Counted from the first letter of the stretch, positions 45,548 through 55,367 are shown. The stretch is DNA of 57,355 bases from Gammaproteobacteria bacterium (GCA_027307325.1 DAHUXE010000147.1:1-57355); one strand, 5' to 3'. Numbers and translations: made by a program. The notes: generated by a model not told the origin, from the sequence alone.

Positions 45548-45743
45548 GATCCACCTCCTGTGCGCGTTGATTACGGGCCTAGGTTGGCACCCCGGAATTA
45601 ACCCAGGCTGAACAGCAAGCCAACGCTGGACTGCCGCGGGTCCCCGTGTAGGATTCCGCCTGGCGGGCCTCACCAAAGGGTACACACTCGGCCGGCGAGC
45701 GGAGACAGCGCGCCCCCGGGTCCGCGCGGAGGGAAGCTTCTGC

Positions 45744-46196
45744 ATGGCGAGCGTACTCATTGCCGACGATCACGCGATGGTGCGTGCCGGTTTGCGGCGC
45801 TGGCTGGAGCAGGACCCGGCGGTCGACACCATCGGCGAGGCCGTGAGCGGCACCGAGACTCTCGAGCGGCTGCGCGACAGCCCCTGGGACGTGGTGGTCC
45901 TCGACATCAACATGCCGGACCGCAGCGGCATCGACATCCTGGTGCACATCCGAACCGGCTATCCTCAGACGCGCGTTCTGGTCATCAGCGCCTTCTCGGA
46001 GAAGCAGTACGCCATCTACGCGCTGCGCGCAGGGGCCGCCGGCTATCTCGCCAAGGATCAGGCTCCGGAGGACTTCATGCGCGCCATCCATAGTCTGCTC
46101 GCCGGCCGGCGCTTCGTGAGCGCAACGCTCGCCGACATGCTGGTGGGCGCGCTCGATGTGCCGGCGGACCAGTCAACCGCCAGGAGACGACGATGA
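45744..46196 (+). CDS. Response regulator, receiver domain without output domain
   Basis: The 150-aa protein has a complete NarL-type receiver (Asp8/Asp9, Asp54 in VVVLDINMPDRSG, Lys in GYLAKDQ), then only about 30 residues ending in Arg. The LuxR HTH expected in this subfamily is missing. It may act through protein contacts or be a truncated regulator. Its stop overlaps the next ATG, and no kinase is adjacent. Confidence 0.82.
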   Translation: MASVLIADDHAMVRAGLRRWLEQDPAVDTIGEAVSGTETLERLRDSPWDVVVLDINMPDRSGIDILVHIRTGYPQTRVLVISAFSEKQYAIYALRAGAAGYLAKDQAPEDFMRAIHSLLAGRRFVSATLADMLVGALDVPADQSTARRRR

Positions 46197-46489
46197 TGAC
46201 GATCGAGCGGCCGAAGGGGCCATCTGGCTCTCCCGATCCGGGCGTTGTGCGGGGATCGGACGAGGCGCGTTACCTGCGCTGGGTAGCGGAGAGGGTTCGC
46301 GGCGAGGATTTCTGGATGGCCGTGAAAGAGGACATCCTCGAAGACTTCGCGAACCTGCTGAACCGCGAGCTTCCCGACGAGCTGTGGCACGCGGCTTACG
46401 CGCAGCGCGACGGCAGGGACTACCGCATCGCGTTCGAGGCGGTGCTCGAGTGTCTCAAGGAGTATTGCGAGCGGACCCGGCGCGGTTGA
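46193..46489 (+). CDS. Hypothetical protein linked to receiver gene
   Basis: The 98-aa product starts at an ATG overlapping the receiver stop, with AGGAG upstream. It is soluble and helical, with WMAVKEDILEDFANLLNREL and FEAVLECLKEYC. It may be the partner of the output-less regulator; no family recognised. Confidence 0.65.
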   Translation: MMTIERPKGPSGSPDPGVVRGSDEARYLRWVAERVRGEDFWMAVKEDILEDFANLLNRELPDELWHAAYAQRDGRDYRIAFEAVLECLKEYCERTRRG

Positions 46490-46540
46490 GTTGCCGCAGG
46501 TGCGGGTGCGGGGCGCGGCGCTTCCACGCTAACATCGCGC

Positions 46541-47245
46541 ATGCATTACTTTCCGCTGGCCACGCCGGCGCTGCTCGGGCTCGCGATGCTGTTCGCGATC
46601 GTCGCCGCATTCGTCGCGGCGCGGGTTCTCAGCTTCGCTTCCGCCAGCATGGGACTCGCCCCGACCACGATGATGGGAGTGCTGCTCGCATCGCTCCTCG
46701 GCAGCTACGTCAATATCCCGATCGCCTACCTGCCCGAACAGCACATGATCACCCGGGCCGCGGTGACCTACTTCGGTATCCCCTATGTCGTCCCGGTGAT
46801 GCGCTCCGCGCCGGCGACCGTGCTGGCGATCAACGTGGGCGGCGCGCTGATCCCCATCTGCATGTCGCTGTATCTGATGCTGCGCAATCAGCTCTACACG
46901 CTCAGTCTCTGGGGCATCGCCGTCGTGGCGCTCGCCTGTCACCTGCTCGCGACTCCGGTCCCCGGCATCGGCATCGCCGAACCGATCTTCGTTCCGTGCG
47001 TGGTCACGACCGTCATGGCGCTGATCCTGTCGCGGCGCCATGCGGGGGCCCTCGCCTATATCTGCGGGAGCCTTGGCACGCTGATCGGCGCAGATCTCAC
47101 CAACCTCGGCAAGATTCGCGGGCTGGGCGCGCCGGTTGCGTCCATCGGTGGCGCAGGCACCTTCGACGGCATCTTCGTCATCGGACTATTGTCCGTCGTG
47201 TACGCAGGCTGGTTCGCCGCCAGGGAAGCGCGGCGCGCCCGCTAG
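46541..47245 (+). CDS. DUF1614-family membrane protein
   Basis: The 234-aa protein has about seven helices and the conserved RSAPATVLAINVGGALIP and ICGSLGTLIGADLTNLGKI, ending GGAGTFDGIFVIGL, as in DUF1614 proteins. The function is unknown. Its last 60 nt overlap the 3' end of the hydrolase gene on the other strand. Confidence 0.8.
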   Translation: MHYFPLATPALLGLAMLFAIVAAFVAARVLSFASASMGLAPTTMMGVLLASLLGSYVNIPIAYLPEQHMITRAAVTYFGIPYVVPVMRSAPATVLAINVGGALIPICMSLYLMLRNQLYTLSLWGIAVVALACHLLATPVPGIGIAEPIFVPCVVTTVMALILSRRHAGALAYICGSLGTLIGADLTNLGKIRGLGAPVASIGGAGTFDGIFVIGLLSVVYAGWFAAREARRAR

Positions 47246-47998
47246 CACGAAATCACCGATGGCACCGGCCACCTCCTGCGGGCAGTCGCTGGGGGTGAAA
47301 TGGCCTCCCGGGAGAATCACGAGCGGAGCACCGAGCAGCTGCGCGAGCGGACGCGCCACTGTGTCAATGTCGAGGTAACGGTCGTCCCGGCCCCAGAGCA
47401 CCAGCGAGCGAACCTGAGCGGCGCGCAACGATTCGCCGAGCGATGTGGTCTGAGCGGGATCGAGATCGCGGGCGGCACGGATCAACCGCTCGCCTCCCCC
47501 CGTACCCGCCCAGGCGGCAAGCATCGCCCGCAGGTGCAGCGACTTTCCCAGCCGCCGCGTCAGCACTGGAAGCAGCCGCGCCGCTGCCGCGACATCCCAG
47601 GCACGAATGCTGCCGATCGCGTCCATGGCCCACTCGGTCTCATATACGCCGTCGAGAATCACGAGTCCCCGTACGCGCCGCGGCGCTGCGACGACCATCA
47701 ACTGGGCGGCGGCCGACCCTACGTCATGCGCAACGATGAAGGTGCGCTCGATCTTCAGCCGGTCGAGCAGCTCCCACATCCACCGTGCCTGACTCGCCAT
47801 ATCGACACTCGCGCCAGGCCCTGTCGTGGAGGAGCCGTACCCGATGAGATCCGGCGCAACGACGCGATGTCCCTGCGCAACCAGCACCGGCATGACCTGA
47901 CTCCACAGGTATCGGGTGGCGGGAAAGCCGTGCAGCAGCAGAATGGGAACACCGTCGCCGAGATCGTCGAATTCCACCTCGGAGTCGCTCAGCTGCAT
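47186..47998 (-). CDS. Alpha/beta-fold hydrolase
   Basis: The 270-aa protein has the oxyanion segment LLLHGFPATRYLW and the nucleophile region VAHDVGSAAAQLMV, where the nucleophile is Asp, as in haloalkane dehalogenase and epoxide hydrolase relatives. The acid residue is near LWGRDDRYLD and the His is in GGHFTPSDCP. The start codon lies 12 nt after the cupin stop on the same strand. The substrate is unknown. Confidence 0.82.
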   Translation of the reverse strand: MQLSDSEVEFDDLGDGVPILLLHGFPATRYLWSQVMPVLVAQGHRVVAPDLIGYGSSTTGPGASVDMASQARWMWELLDRLKIERTFIVAHDVGSAAAQLMVVAAPRRVRGLVILDGVYETEWAMDAIGSIRAWDVAAAARLLPVLTRRLGKSLHLRAMLAAWAGTGGGERLIRAARDLDPAQTTSLGESLRAAQVRSLVLWGRDDRYLDIDTVARPLAQLLGAPLVILPGGHFTPSDCPQEVAGAIGDFVLAGAPRFPGGEPACVHDGQ

Positions 47999-48009
47999 CC
48001 TGGCGGGAC

Positions 48010-48471
48010 CTACTTGTGCAGATCGTCGACCCAGCGAATGAGCTCGGGAACCTCGACCGGGGTGATGTCGAGGTTGATAACGAGCCCCTGTTGCCCGCTG
48101 CGGGCAATCACGCAGTGCAGCTCGAGCTCCTCGCTCGCATTGATCTCCTGGTGGGGAACGAAGGGAGGGACGTAGATGAAATCCCCCGGTCCCGCTTCGG
48201 CGATGAACTCCAGCCGCTCGCCCCAGCGCATGCGGGCGACACCGTTGACCACATAGATGACGCTCTCGAGGTCGCCGTGATGGTGGGCTCCGGTCTTCGC
48301 CCTGGCATCGATGGTGACGGTCCCGGCCCACAGCTTCGTCGCTCCGGTCTTCTGCGTGGTCACCGCCGCGCGCCGCCGCATGCCGAGAGTCTGGGCGGTC
48401 GCATCATCGAGCTCGCCCGAGCGGATGATGCGCACGCCATCGGTGCGCCAGCGCCTCGAAGTGCTGCTCAT
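48010..48471 (-). CDS. Cupin-domain protein
   Basis: The 153-aa single-domain cupin has the metal motif HHHGDLESVIYVVNGVARMRWG and, later, GDFIYVPPFVPHQE, giving the His/Glu ligands. It may be a dioxygenase-like or isomerase-like enzyme or a sensor; the substrate is unknown. It pairs with the hydrolase gene downstream. Confidence 0.8.
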   Translation of the reverse strand: MSSTSRRWRTDGVRIIRSGELDDATAQTLGMRRRAAVTTQKTGATKLWAGTVTIDARAKTGAHHHGDLESVIYVVNGVARMRWGERLEFIAEAGPGDFIYVPPFVPHQEINASEELELHCVIARSGQQGLVINLDITPVEVPELIRWVDDLHK

Positions 48472-48597
48472 GGCCGCATGTTACGCCCGCAGCAGGCTGA
48501 TCGGGGGCGCGAGTGCTCCTAAAGAGAGAGGCGGTGACCGAGCCGAGCGACTAAGGTCCACCCGGATGCGAGCGGGCACGCGAAGGAGACTGGGCTC

Positions 48598-49374
48598 GTG
48601 AAGACCACGGACAACACGATTCTGGTGACCGGCGGCGGATCGGGTATCGGACTCGCGCTCGCCGAGGAATTCTCCAGGCTCGGCAATAAAGTGATCGTCG
48701 CCGCCCGGTCGGCACGCCGGCTCGAGGCCGCTGCGCACCACGGGTTCGAACGGCTCAGCGTCGACATGTCCGACGCGCACAGCATCGAGAAGCTGGCGCG
48801 CGCCGCCGCCGAGAAGTTCCCGGCTCTCAACGTCGTCATTCACAACGCGGGCGTCATGAAGAATGAGAACCTGCGGACCACGAATACCGCGGCCATCGCG
48901 CTCGAGACGGTCGCGACCAATCTCACCGGCCCGATGCTGCTGACGAACGCCCTGCTGCCACATCTGCTGAAGCAGCCGCAGGCGACCATCATGACGGTCT
49001 CGTCCGGGCTGGCCTTCGTGCCGCTGGCGATGACTCCGAGCTACTCCGCGAGCAAGGCGGCCATCCACTCCTACACGCAGAGTCTGCGCTATCAGCTGCG
49101 CGGGACGCGCGTCGCGGTCATCGAGCTCGTACCCCCGTACGTGCAGACGGGGCTCATGGGCAGCCGCCAGGCGAACGATCCGGCTGCCATGCCGCTGCGC
49201 GAGTTCATCGCGGAGGTGATGGCCATTCTCGACAGCCAGCCGGACGTAGCCGAGATCCTGGTGCAGAGGGTTCACGCCCTGCGCTTCGCCGCGAGCGAGG
49301 GGCCCGCGAAGTACGAGACCTTCTGGCGGGAACTGAACGATCGCATCAGCGCCGCCCGGGCGCAGGAGTTCTGA
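48598..49374 (+). CDS. Short-chain dehydrogenase/reductase, DltE-like
   Basis: The 258-aa SDR has the NAD(P) motif VTGGGSGIGLALA, NAG in VVIHNAGVM, catalytic Ser in TVSSG and YSASK. The order fits classical SDRs and sequence detail fits DltE-like members. The GTG start has AAGGAG 9 nt upstream. Confidence 0.85.
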   Translation: MKTTDNTILVTGGGSGIGLALAEEFSRLGNKVIVAARSARRLEAAAHHGFERLSVDMSDAHSIEKLARAAAEKFPALNVVIHNAGVMKNENLRTTNTAAIALETVATNLTGPMLLTNALLPHLLKQPQATIMTVSSGLAFVPLAMTPSYSASKAAIHSYTQSLRYQLRGTRVAVIELVPPYVQTGLMGSRQANDPAAMPLREFIAEVMAILDSQPDVAEILVQRVHALRFAASEGPAKYETFWRELNDRISAARAQEF

Positions 49375-49397
49375 CGTGCCGCTGGCTCCCTGCGCGA

Positions 49398-50720
49398 TCA
49401 GGCAGCCAACGGCTCGAAATCGCGCCGCAGCCGCCGCGCCGCCGCCAGGAACAATCCGGCGGCGAGAACATAGAACACCGTGCCCCCGAGGATCGCATAG
49501 CGCAGCGAGCTGCTGCCGAACCTTGCGGCCAGCTGATCCGAGGCGAACCCGATGATCAGGGCGCCGAGCCCCAGCCCGAGCAGATTGTTGATGAAGAGGA
49601 AGGTGGCGGAGGCCAGCGAGCGCATGGCCGGCGGCACCAGCTGTTGAATGGCCGTGATCACCGGGCCCAGCCATACGAGCTGCAGTGCCGCCGGCACCAG
49701 GAAGCACACAAACGCGGCCGGTCCCATCGGCAGCGTGGTGCCGAGCGCGTAGCAGGGAAGAATGCCCAGGAACGCCAGCGCCGGCACCAGGGCGTAGGCG
49801 CGCCGATCGCGCACGCTCAAGCGGTCGGCGAGGTAGCTGCCGAGAAGAATACCCGGCACGCCACCGCAGAGCAGCAGCGCGCCGAGCAGCCGCGACACCG
49901 CGAGCACACTCATGCCTTCGCTGCGCATGAAGAACGAAGGCAGCCAGAAGAGCAGCCCGTACCCCATGAGCGAGCCGCAACCGGCTCCCAGAGACAACAG
50001 CCAGAAGGCCGGTTTGCCCGCGAGGGTGAGCCAAACCTGCCTGAGCGGCGGCGCGGCGCGAGCGGCCGCCGCCGCATCGAATCTTCCCCGTTCGGGCTCC
50101 CGGACCGTCAGCAGGAACAGCGGCCCAATCAATAACCCCGCGCCGCCGAGCCACAGGAAGGCCGCCCGCCATGTGTACGCGGTGATCAGATAGCCGCCGA
50201 GCAGGTAGCCGAGCGCGCTGCCGAGCGGAATGCCGAGCGAGAACACGCCGAGGGCCCGCGCCCGCCAGCCGGACCGGAAGTAGTCCGCGATCAGCGCATA
50301 CGCGGGGGCCGCTCCGCCCGCCTCCCCCACCCCGACACCGAGCCGCGCAAGAAACAAGGTGACGAAGCTGTGGGCAGACCCGGTGAGCGCCGTGAACAGG
50401 CTCCAGCAGACGAGCGCCGCGGTCATGATGCGCACGCGACTCGCGCGATCGGCCCACCATCCGACCGGGATGCCGAGGGCCGTGTAGAAGAGCGCGAAGG
50501 CAGTACCCCCGATCAGCCCGAGCTGGACGTCGCTCAGGTGCAGCTCCGACTTGATCGGTACGACCAGGATGCCGAGCACGATACGATCGACGAAGTTCGT
50601 GATATAGACGAGAGTGAGGACTGTCAGCACGTAGAACGAATAGCGCGCACCGGCGGCGGCGCGCGAGTGCTGGATGCCGTGGGGCGCAGCCTTCGCCGGC
50701 GAGGGAGAGGAGTCGAGCAT
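49398..50720 (-). CDS. MFS transporter, spinster-like
   Basis: The 440-aa inner-membrane protein has 12 helices, VDRIVLGILVVPIKSELHLS in helix 1, WADRASRVRI in the 2-3 loop and GVGVGEAGGAAPAYALIADYF. It resembles the carrier in the catabolic cluster but is a distinct paralogue. The small cupin lies upstream on the same strand and the SDR is convergent. Confidence 0.85.
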   Translation of the reverse strand: MLDSSPSPAKAAPHGIQHSRAAAGARYSFYVLTVLTLVYITNFVDRIVLGILVVPIKSELHLSDVQLGLIGGTAFALFYTALGIPVGWWADRASRVRIMTAALVCWSLFTALTGSAHSFVTLFLARLGVGVGEAGGAAPAYALIADYFRSGWRARALGVFSLGIPLGSALGYLLGGYLITAYTWRAAFLWLGGAGLLIGPLFLLTVREPERGRFDAAAAARAAPPLRQVWLTLAGKPAFWLLSLGAGCGSLMGYGLLFWLPSFFMRSEGMSVLAVSRLLGALLLCGGVPGILLGSYLADRLSVRDRRAYALVPALAFLGILPCYALGTTLPMGPAAFVCFLVPAALQLVWLGPVITAIQQLVPPAMRSLASATFLFINNLLGLGLGALIIGFASDQLAARFGSSSLRYAILGGTVFYVLAAGLFLAAARRLRRDFEPLAA

Positions 50721-50750
50721 GGCGCCTGGGAGGTGGAACCGGTGGCCTAT

Positions 50751-51035
50751 TTAGGTATGTGTGAGGATCTCAATCTCCAGAAACCGGAACTCGAAGGCAT
50801 TGGGGTTGAGCACGTTGTGCGCTACACCCTGCCTGCGGGCATACGCAACGCCACTGGTCAGCTGCACCTCGCTCGCAGTCGCGCCGTCCTCGAGGCGCAG
50901 CTTCCCGGTGGTCAGGGGCACCACTACGTAATCGCAAGCGTGAACGTGATGGCCGGTCTCCGCGCCGGGCGCAAATCGCCACTCGGTCACCTTCACCCAT
51001 TCATTCTCGACCTGAACGTGTGCCGTCGCTCTCAC
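50751..51035 (-). CDS. Small cupin-domain protein
   Basis: The 94-aa single-domain cupin has HHVHACDYVVVPLTTGKLRL and GVAHNVLNP. The GTG has AGGAG 6 nt upstream. It is probably co-transcribed with the MFS gene downstream and is divergent from the M20 peptidase. Confidence 0.75.
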   Translation of the reverse strand: MRATAHVQVENEWVKVTEWRFAPGAETGHHVHACDYVVVPLTTGKLRLEDGATASEVQLTSGVAYARRQGVAHNVLNPNAFEFRFLEIEILTHT

Positions 51036-51075
51036 CGATCACTCCTGCATCAGCACGGATGAAAGTCTCTTAAGT

Positions 51076-52620
51076 ATGCCCCGAAGACCTGGCTCGCTGG
51101 TATCTGGCGCCGCTGCGATGATCTCGCTGGCGCTGTCGGTTTCGTCCGCTCAGGCCGCCGACCTCAGGAACACGGTGCGCGCCTGGCGCAGCGCCCACGA
51201 GCGGACCATCGTCACCGAATTCGTGACGCTGCTCTCCCTGCCGAACGTGGCGACCAACATAGCGGACGTGGACAGGAACGCGCTCTACATCGAGGACCAA
51301 CTGAGAGCGCGCGGCCTTGAAACTCGGTTGCTGAGAGCCGCGCCCGGTACGCCCGCCGCGGTGTTCGGCGCGAGGAAGGTCCCGGGAGCCAGACGAACGG
51401 TGATCTTCTACGCCCACTACGACGGACAGCCGGTCGGACAGAAGGGCTGGATCAGCAGCCCGTTTCAGCCGTCGATGCGCAGCGCTCTTCCCGAAGCGAA
51501 GCCGATCGACTGGCAAGGCGGCGCGAGTCCGCTCGATCCTGACTGGAGACTGTTCGCCCGCTCGGCGGGGGACGACAAGGCATCGATTCAGGCCATGCTC
51601 TCAGCGCTCGACGCACTGCAAGCCGCGCACGTCGAGCCGACAGTGAATATCAAGCTGCTCTATGAAGGCGAGGAAGAACAGGGCTCGCCGCACTTCGCCG
51701 CACTGGTGGCCCGCAACCTCGACCTGCTGCACGGCGACCTTCTGATCATGGGTGACGGGCCAATGCATCAGAGCGGCAAGCAGATGGTCAACTTCGGCAA
51801 TCGCGGTATAGCGAGCTTCACACTCACCGTCTACGGAGCGACCAGGCCCCTTCACGACGGCCATTACGGGAGTTGGGCCCCCAGTCCCGCGGTGATGATG
51901 GCCCATCTCATCGCCGGCCTTCGCGATGAGGATGGTCACATCCTGATCCCGCATTTCTACGACGATGTTGCGCCGGTCAGCCCGGCGGACCAGGCGGCGC
52001 TGGCGGCCATGCCGCCGGTCGAGGACGACCTGAAGCGTGCGCTCGGGCTCGGGCGCACCGTCGGCCCCGCGCGCCTCGCCAACGGATATCTCGAGCCCAC
52101 ACTGAACGTGCGCGCCATCCATGTGGGGGACGACGAGGGCCCGTCCGCCGCCAATGCCCTGGCGACTCAGGCCGACGCTTCCCTCGATTTTCGCCTGGCG
52201 CCAGGCGAGACACCCGCGCATACGCGCGAGCTGCTCGAGACTTACCTCGCTCAACAGGGCTGGCTCATCGTGCGGGAAGACCCGGACCTCAAGATCCGCC
52301 TCTCGCACCCCAGGATCGTCAAGGTCATCTGGGACGAAGGCGGCTCGATCGCCACCAAGACGGCCCTGGACCTGCCGGCCTCCAGGGCGGTGGTCGCCTC
52401 GATCGGCCGCACGGTGGGGTATCAGCCGATTACCCTGCCGATCGTGGGAGCAAGCTCCGGCATGGCCGACATCGTGAATCAACTCCACATTCCGATGGCT
52501 GGCGTCAGTATCGCCAACTATGACGACAACCAGCACGCGCAGAACGAGAACCTGCGGCTCGGGAATCTGTGGGACGGGATCGAGGTCTATGCGGGCCTGC
52601 TGGCGGACCTGAGCTGGTGA
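51076..52620 (+). CDS. Exported M20-family metallopeptidase
   Basis: The 514-aa protein has a signal peptide (cleavage after AQAA) and M20 zinc motifs: FYAHYDGQPVG, SAGDDKASIQ, LYEGEEEQGS and a C-terminal NENLRL region. A lid domain lies between. Periplasmic dipeptidase, aminoacylase or carboxypeptidase activity is expected. The small cupin is divergent upstream. Confidence 0.87.
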   Translation: MPRRPGSLVSGAAAMISLALSVSSAQAADLRNTVRAWRSAHERTIVTEFVTLLSLPNVATNIADVDRNALYIEDQLRARGLETRLLRAAPGTPAAVFGARKVPGARRTVIFYAHYDGQPVGQKGWISSPFQPSMRSALPEAKPIDWQGGASPLDPDWRLFARSAGDDKASIQAMLSALDALQAAHVEPTVNIKLLYEGEEEQGSPHFAALVARNLDLLHGDLLIMGDGPMHQSGKQMVNFGNRGIASFTLTVYGATRPLHDGHYGSWAPSPAVMMAHLIAGLRDEDGHILIPHFYDDVAPVSPADQAALAAMPPVEDDLKRALGLGRTVGPARLANGYLEPTLNVRAIHVGDDEGPSAANALATQADASLDFRLAPGETPAHTRELLETYLAQQGWLIVREDPDLKIRLSHPRIVKVIWDEGGSIATKTALDLPASRAVVASIGRTVGYQPITLPIVGASSGMADIVNQLHIPMAGVSIANYDDNQHAQNENLRLGNLWDGIEVYAGLLADLSW

Positions 52621-52650
52621 GCCGCTGGTCGTCGCAACGCTCGCTCCGTC

Positions 52651-54690
52651 TCAATGCTCGCGGTCCGGGCCCCAGGGATTGTGGCGCTTGATGCGCCAGA
52701 GCCCATTGGCGACGAACACCTTGTCGGCGCCCATCGTCCCGCTGACAGCCAGGGTGTGCCCGACTGCGCCGGTGTCGGAACTGGCCGATGGCACCACTTT
52801 CGAGACGTCGACCGTCAGGCGCGAGCCGTTGCGCAGCTCCAGCTCGACACGGCGCTCCTCGACCTTGCGGATCGTCCCCCAGTAGAGAGGCCCGGACGCC
52901 GGAATGAGGGATGCCGCGGGTGCGGGCGGATGGGCCCTGTGCTCCTCGGGGTGCCCGTGCGGGTGCTCATGGTCGAGCAGTCCGAAGATCTGCAGCTCCC
53001 GGTAGCTCGCCACGTAGACGCGCCCGTTGGCGACCATCGGCACGATATTCGCATTGCCGCCGTTGTTGGGCCAGCTTCCGGCTTCTCCGGCCCAAAGCGC
53101 CGGGAGCGCGCCTGCCGCTGCCTTCGCATCGAAGGCGTACAACTGCAGGTGGCTGTCGTTGCCGATAGCGTGGCTGACGGCCCAGATGATCGCGGAATCG
53201 TTGTGTGTCCCATTTGACGACACGGAAGTCAGGAAGCCCCCGTCCTGGCCGGCATCGATTGCAGCGGCCCCTTCCTGAGAGAGTGCCGGTGAAGCTGCCG
53301 TGTTCACCTTCCACACGCGTACCTGGTTGCCGCCGCTGGAAACGACGCGACCGGCGCCGTCATGGCCTTCGAAGTACGAGGGCCCGCACCAGCATTCGTC
53401 GACCGGGACGCTGAGTGATTTGTTCGGGCTGTTGAAGCCGCCCATCTTGCCGGTGTCGCGGTTCATGATGAAGAGGTTGCCCTCCTTGCCCGCGGCGACG
53501 ACCAGGTGCGGCATCGGCCCCGGCTGGTCGGGAAGCACGAGCGCACCGCCCGAGCCGAAGTCCGTGTCTCCTCCATCGAGTCCATTCTCATCGGCCGGCG
53601 TGAAGAAATCGTCGACCTTGTCGAGCTGAGCGGAGAGCTTGATGACGCTCTCCGCGAGGTTCCACGTGCTGTCGTAGATCCCCGGTGTCGTGTTGCCGGT
53701 CGTCAAGTAGATATGACCCTTTTCATCCGACGCGAGTCCGAAGCCCGACATCCAGATCGAGCTCAGGTAACACGGATGATTGCTCGTCCACGGCGAGTGG
53801 TGATAGCAGTCGAAGGTGGAGGACGGAGCCAGGACCTTGTCCGGCAGCTCGCTGTGGACGAGAGCCTTCAGAGTCGCCTGCCTCCAGCCGAGCACCCAGC
53901 CGCGCGATTGCGCGGCCTTGAAGTCGCAGAACGAGCCAAAGCCGGCGTATATATTGCCGTTGGCCTGCAACAGGGCGGGACGCTGACGCTGCACGCTGGA
54001 ATCGAAGCCATAGCTCGATCCATTCTTCAGAGTGTTCGTCGCGGTGACCTGGATCGGCGAGTGCGGCTTGTCGTTCAGGGTCGAAAGGTCGAGTGCATGA
54101 AGCTCGTGCACTGGCGAGGAGCCGGACATCCTGTAGGCGATGAGATACAGGGTACGGGTCGCCACGTCGATCGTCGGCGTGCCGTTGATTCCGACGACGT
54201 TGCCATTGTTCTCGCAGTTCAAGGGACGCGGCACGGGTGTGCCGAGGTGACGGCTCTTGAGCACGGCGCCGGATTCGGCGTCGATCGCATATACCGTGTC
54301 GTTCTCCGTGACTACATAAACCACGTCGTGCCGGTGGTGGTCGATCTCGACATCGTCGACCAGCAGCGGCTCGGCGTCGACCTGGTCCTCCGGATCGGCG
54401 AGCACGACGCTCTTTAGCCAACCGAAACTCGTCTGGTTGACCGTGTGCGGCGACAGTATGTGCTCGTGCCGGTTCCAGCCGGTACGACGAGCGTCGTTGT
54501 GATAGGTGACGACTCGGGCGCGCCCGTGGTCGTCGCGGTCGCCGTGATCGCGGTCGCCCCCCCGGTCGTGGTCTCCACCGCGGTCCTGTTCCTGAGCGGC
54601 AGAGGATGCATACAGAACGGTTGCTCCGCAGAGCACTGAGCACATTGCAGTCGCCGCAATGGCACGCCAACCTCGTCCGCTCAAGATCAT
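52651..54690 (-). CDS. Exported PQQ-like beta-propeller protein with His/Asp-rich tails
   Basis: The 679-aa protein has an export signal, then an Asp/His/Gly/Arg-rich stretch (about 36-57), and repeated propeller blades (DTVYAIDAESGAVL, VVAAGKEGNLFIMNRDTGK, NGRVYVASYRELQIFGL). A His-rich linker (EHPHGHPEEHRAHPP) leads to a small C-terminal beta domain. PQQ-enzyme catalytic residues were not seen, so it may be structural or bind metal. GGAGGGG precedes the ATG. Confidence 0.8.
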   Translation of the reverse strand: MILSGRGWRAIAATAMCSVLCGATVLYASSAAQEQDRGGDHDRGGDRDHGDRDDHGRARVVTYHNDARRTGWNRHEHILSPHTVNQTSFGWLKSVVLADPEDQVDAEPLLVDDVEIDHHRHDVVYVVTENDTVYAIDAESGAVLKSRHLGTPVPRPLNCENNGNVVGINGTPTIDVATRTLYLIAYRMSGSSPVHELHALDLSTLNDKPHSPIQVTATNTLKNGSSYGFDSSVQRQRPALLQANGNIYAGFGSFCDFKAAQSRGWVLGWRQATLKALVHSELPDKVLAPSSTFDCYHHSPWTSNHPCYLSSIWMSGFGLASDEKGHIYLTTGNTTPGIYDSTWNLAESVIKLSAQLDKVDDFFTPADENGLDGGDTDFGSGGALVLPDQPGPMPHLVVAAGKEGNLFIMNRDTGKMGGFNSPNKSLSVPVDECWCGPSYFEGHDGAGRVVSSGGNQVRVWKVNTAASPALSQEGAAAIDAGQDGGFLTSVSSNGTHNDSAIIWAVSHAIGNDSHLQLYAFDAKAAAGALPALWAGEAGSWPNNGGNANIVPMVANGRVYVASYRELQIFGLLDHEHPHGHPEEHRAHPPAPAASLIPASGPLYWGTIRKVEERRVELELRNGSRLTVDVSKVVPSASSDTGAVGHTLAVSGTMGADKVFVANGLWRIKRHNPWGPDREH

Positions 54691-54995
54691 GACGCCCCCC
54701 CTCCGACCCCTAACTCAGCAGATCCAGCGCACCCGCATCAGGGCTTACGTATTCTTCTGTCTGCTCGGACGAAAAAATCTCAGCGCGGGCGAGAGACGGA
54801 AGTCAAGCGGGAACTACTGCTATGCAACAGCCTGGCGTACCTGCGCGCCGCGAGCTGCGTTGACCCATAGGGCCCCGGTCATCTTGGCGTGATCGTATGG
54901 CATAGCCATTCAGCCCGAGCTTTCTGCGTAGACATCCTTGAACGCCAGCGGCCTGGACTTACTTTCGTCCAGGGGGACGACCCTTCTTCAGATGA
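54691..54995. other. Intergenic region upstream of the propeller gene
   Basis: Apart from the propeller ribosome site and an inverted repeat CCTGGAC/GTCCAGG (54952-54973, 8-nt loop, no U-tract) after the next gene on the minus strand, I see no ORF or RNA gene here. Confidence 0.5.
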
Positions 54996-55367
54996 TCACA
55001 GTTCCTCGGGGATGACACGCGCCACGGCATCGCCAATGTTGGTTCGCGTTCCAACGCCCACCTCCCCCAGGCGCATGTATTCGTCGAAGATCTGATAGTG
55101 GACGACGTCGCGAAACCTCAACTGCCGCTCCACCGGCCAGTCGGTGAAGCTCTCCTCGGCGCGCCTGACGATTTCAGCCGCTCTGATGGCCGGCTCAGGG
55201 CCCAGACGACGAGCGATTACTGCTTCGTACAAGGCCCGCCCTTTCAGCTCTGGGTGCTCTCGCTGCTCACGCCGGTATAGGTTCAGCAGTTGCTCGCTTG
55301 CTTCTCTGGCGTAACGCCGTTCGGAATGGGCGGCGAGCACGCCGATATTGCGCGAGAGCCAACGCAC
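54996..55367 (-). CDS. Hypothetical helical protein
   Basis: The 123-aa product starts at GTG and is soluble, charged and largely helical, with REASEQLLNLYRREQREHPE and RAEESFTDWPVERQLRF. No domain recognised. Confidence 0.6.
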   Translation of the reverse strand: MRWLSRNIGVLAAHSERRYAREASEQLLNLYRREQREHPELKGRALYEAVIARRLGPEPAIRAAEIVRRAEESFTDWPVERQLRFRDVVHYQIFDEYMRLGEVGVGTRTNIGDAVARVIPEEL

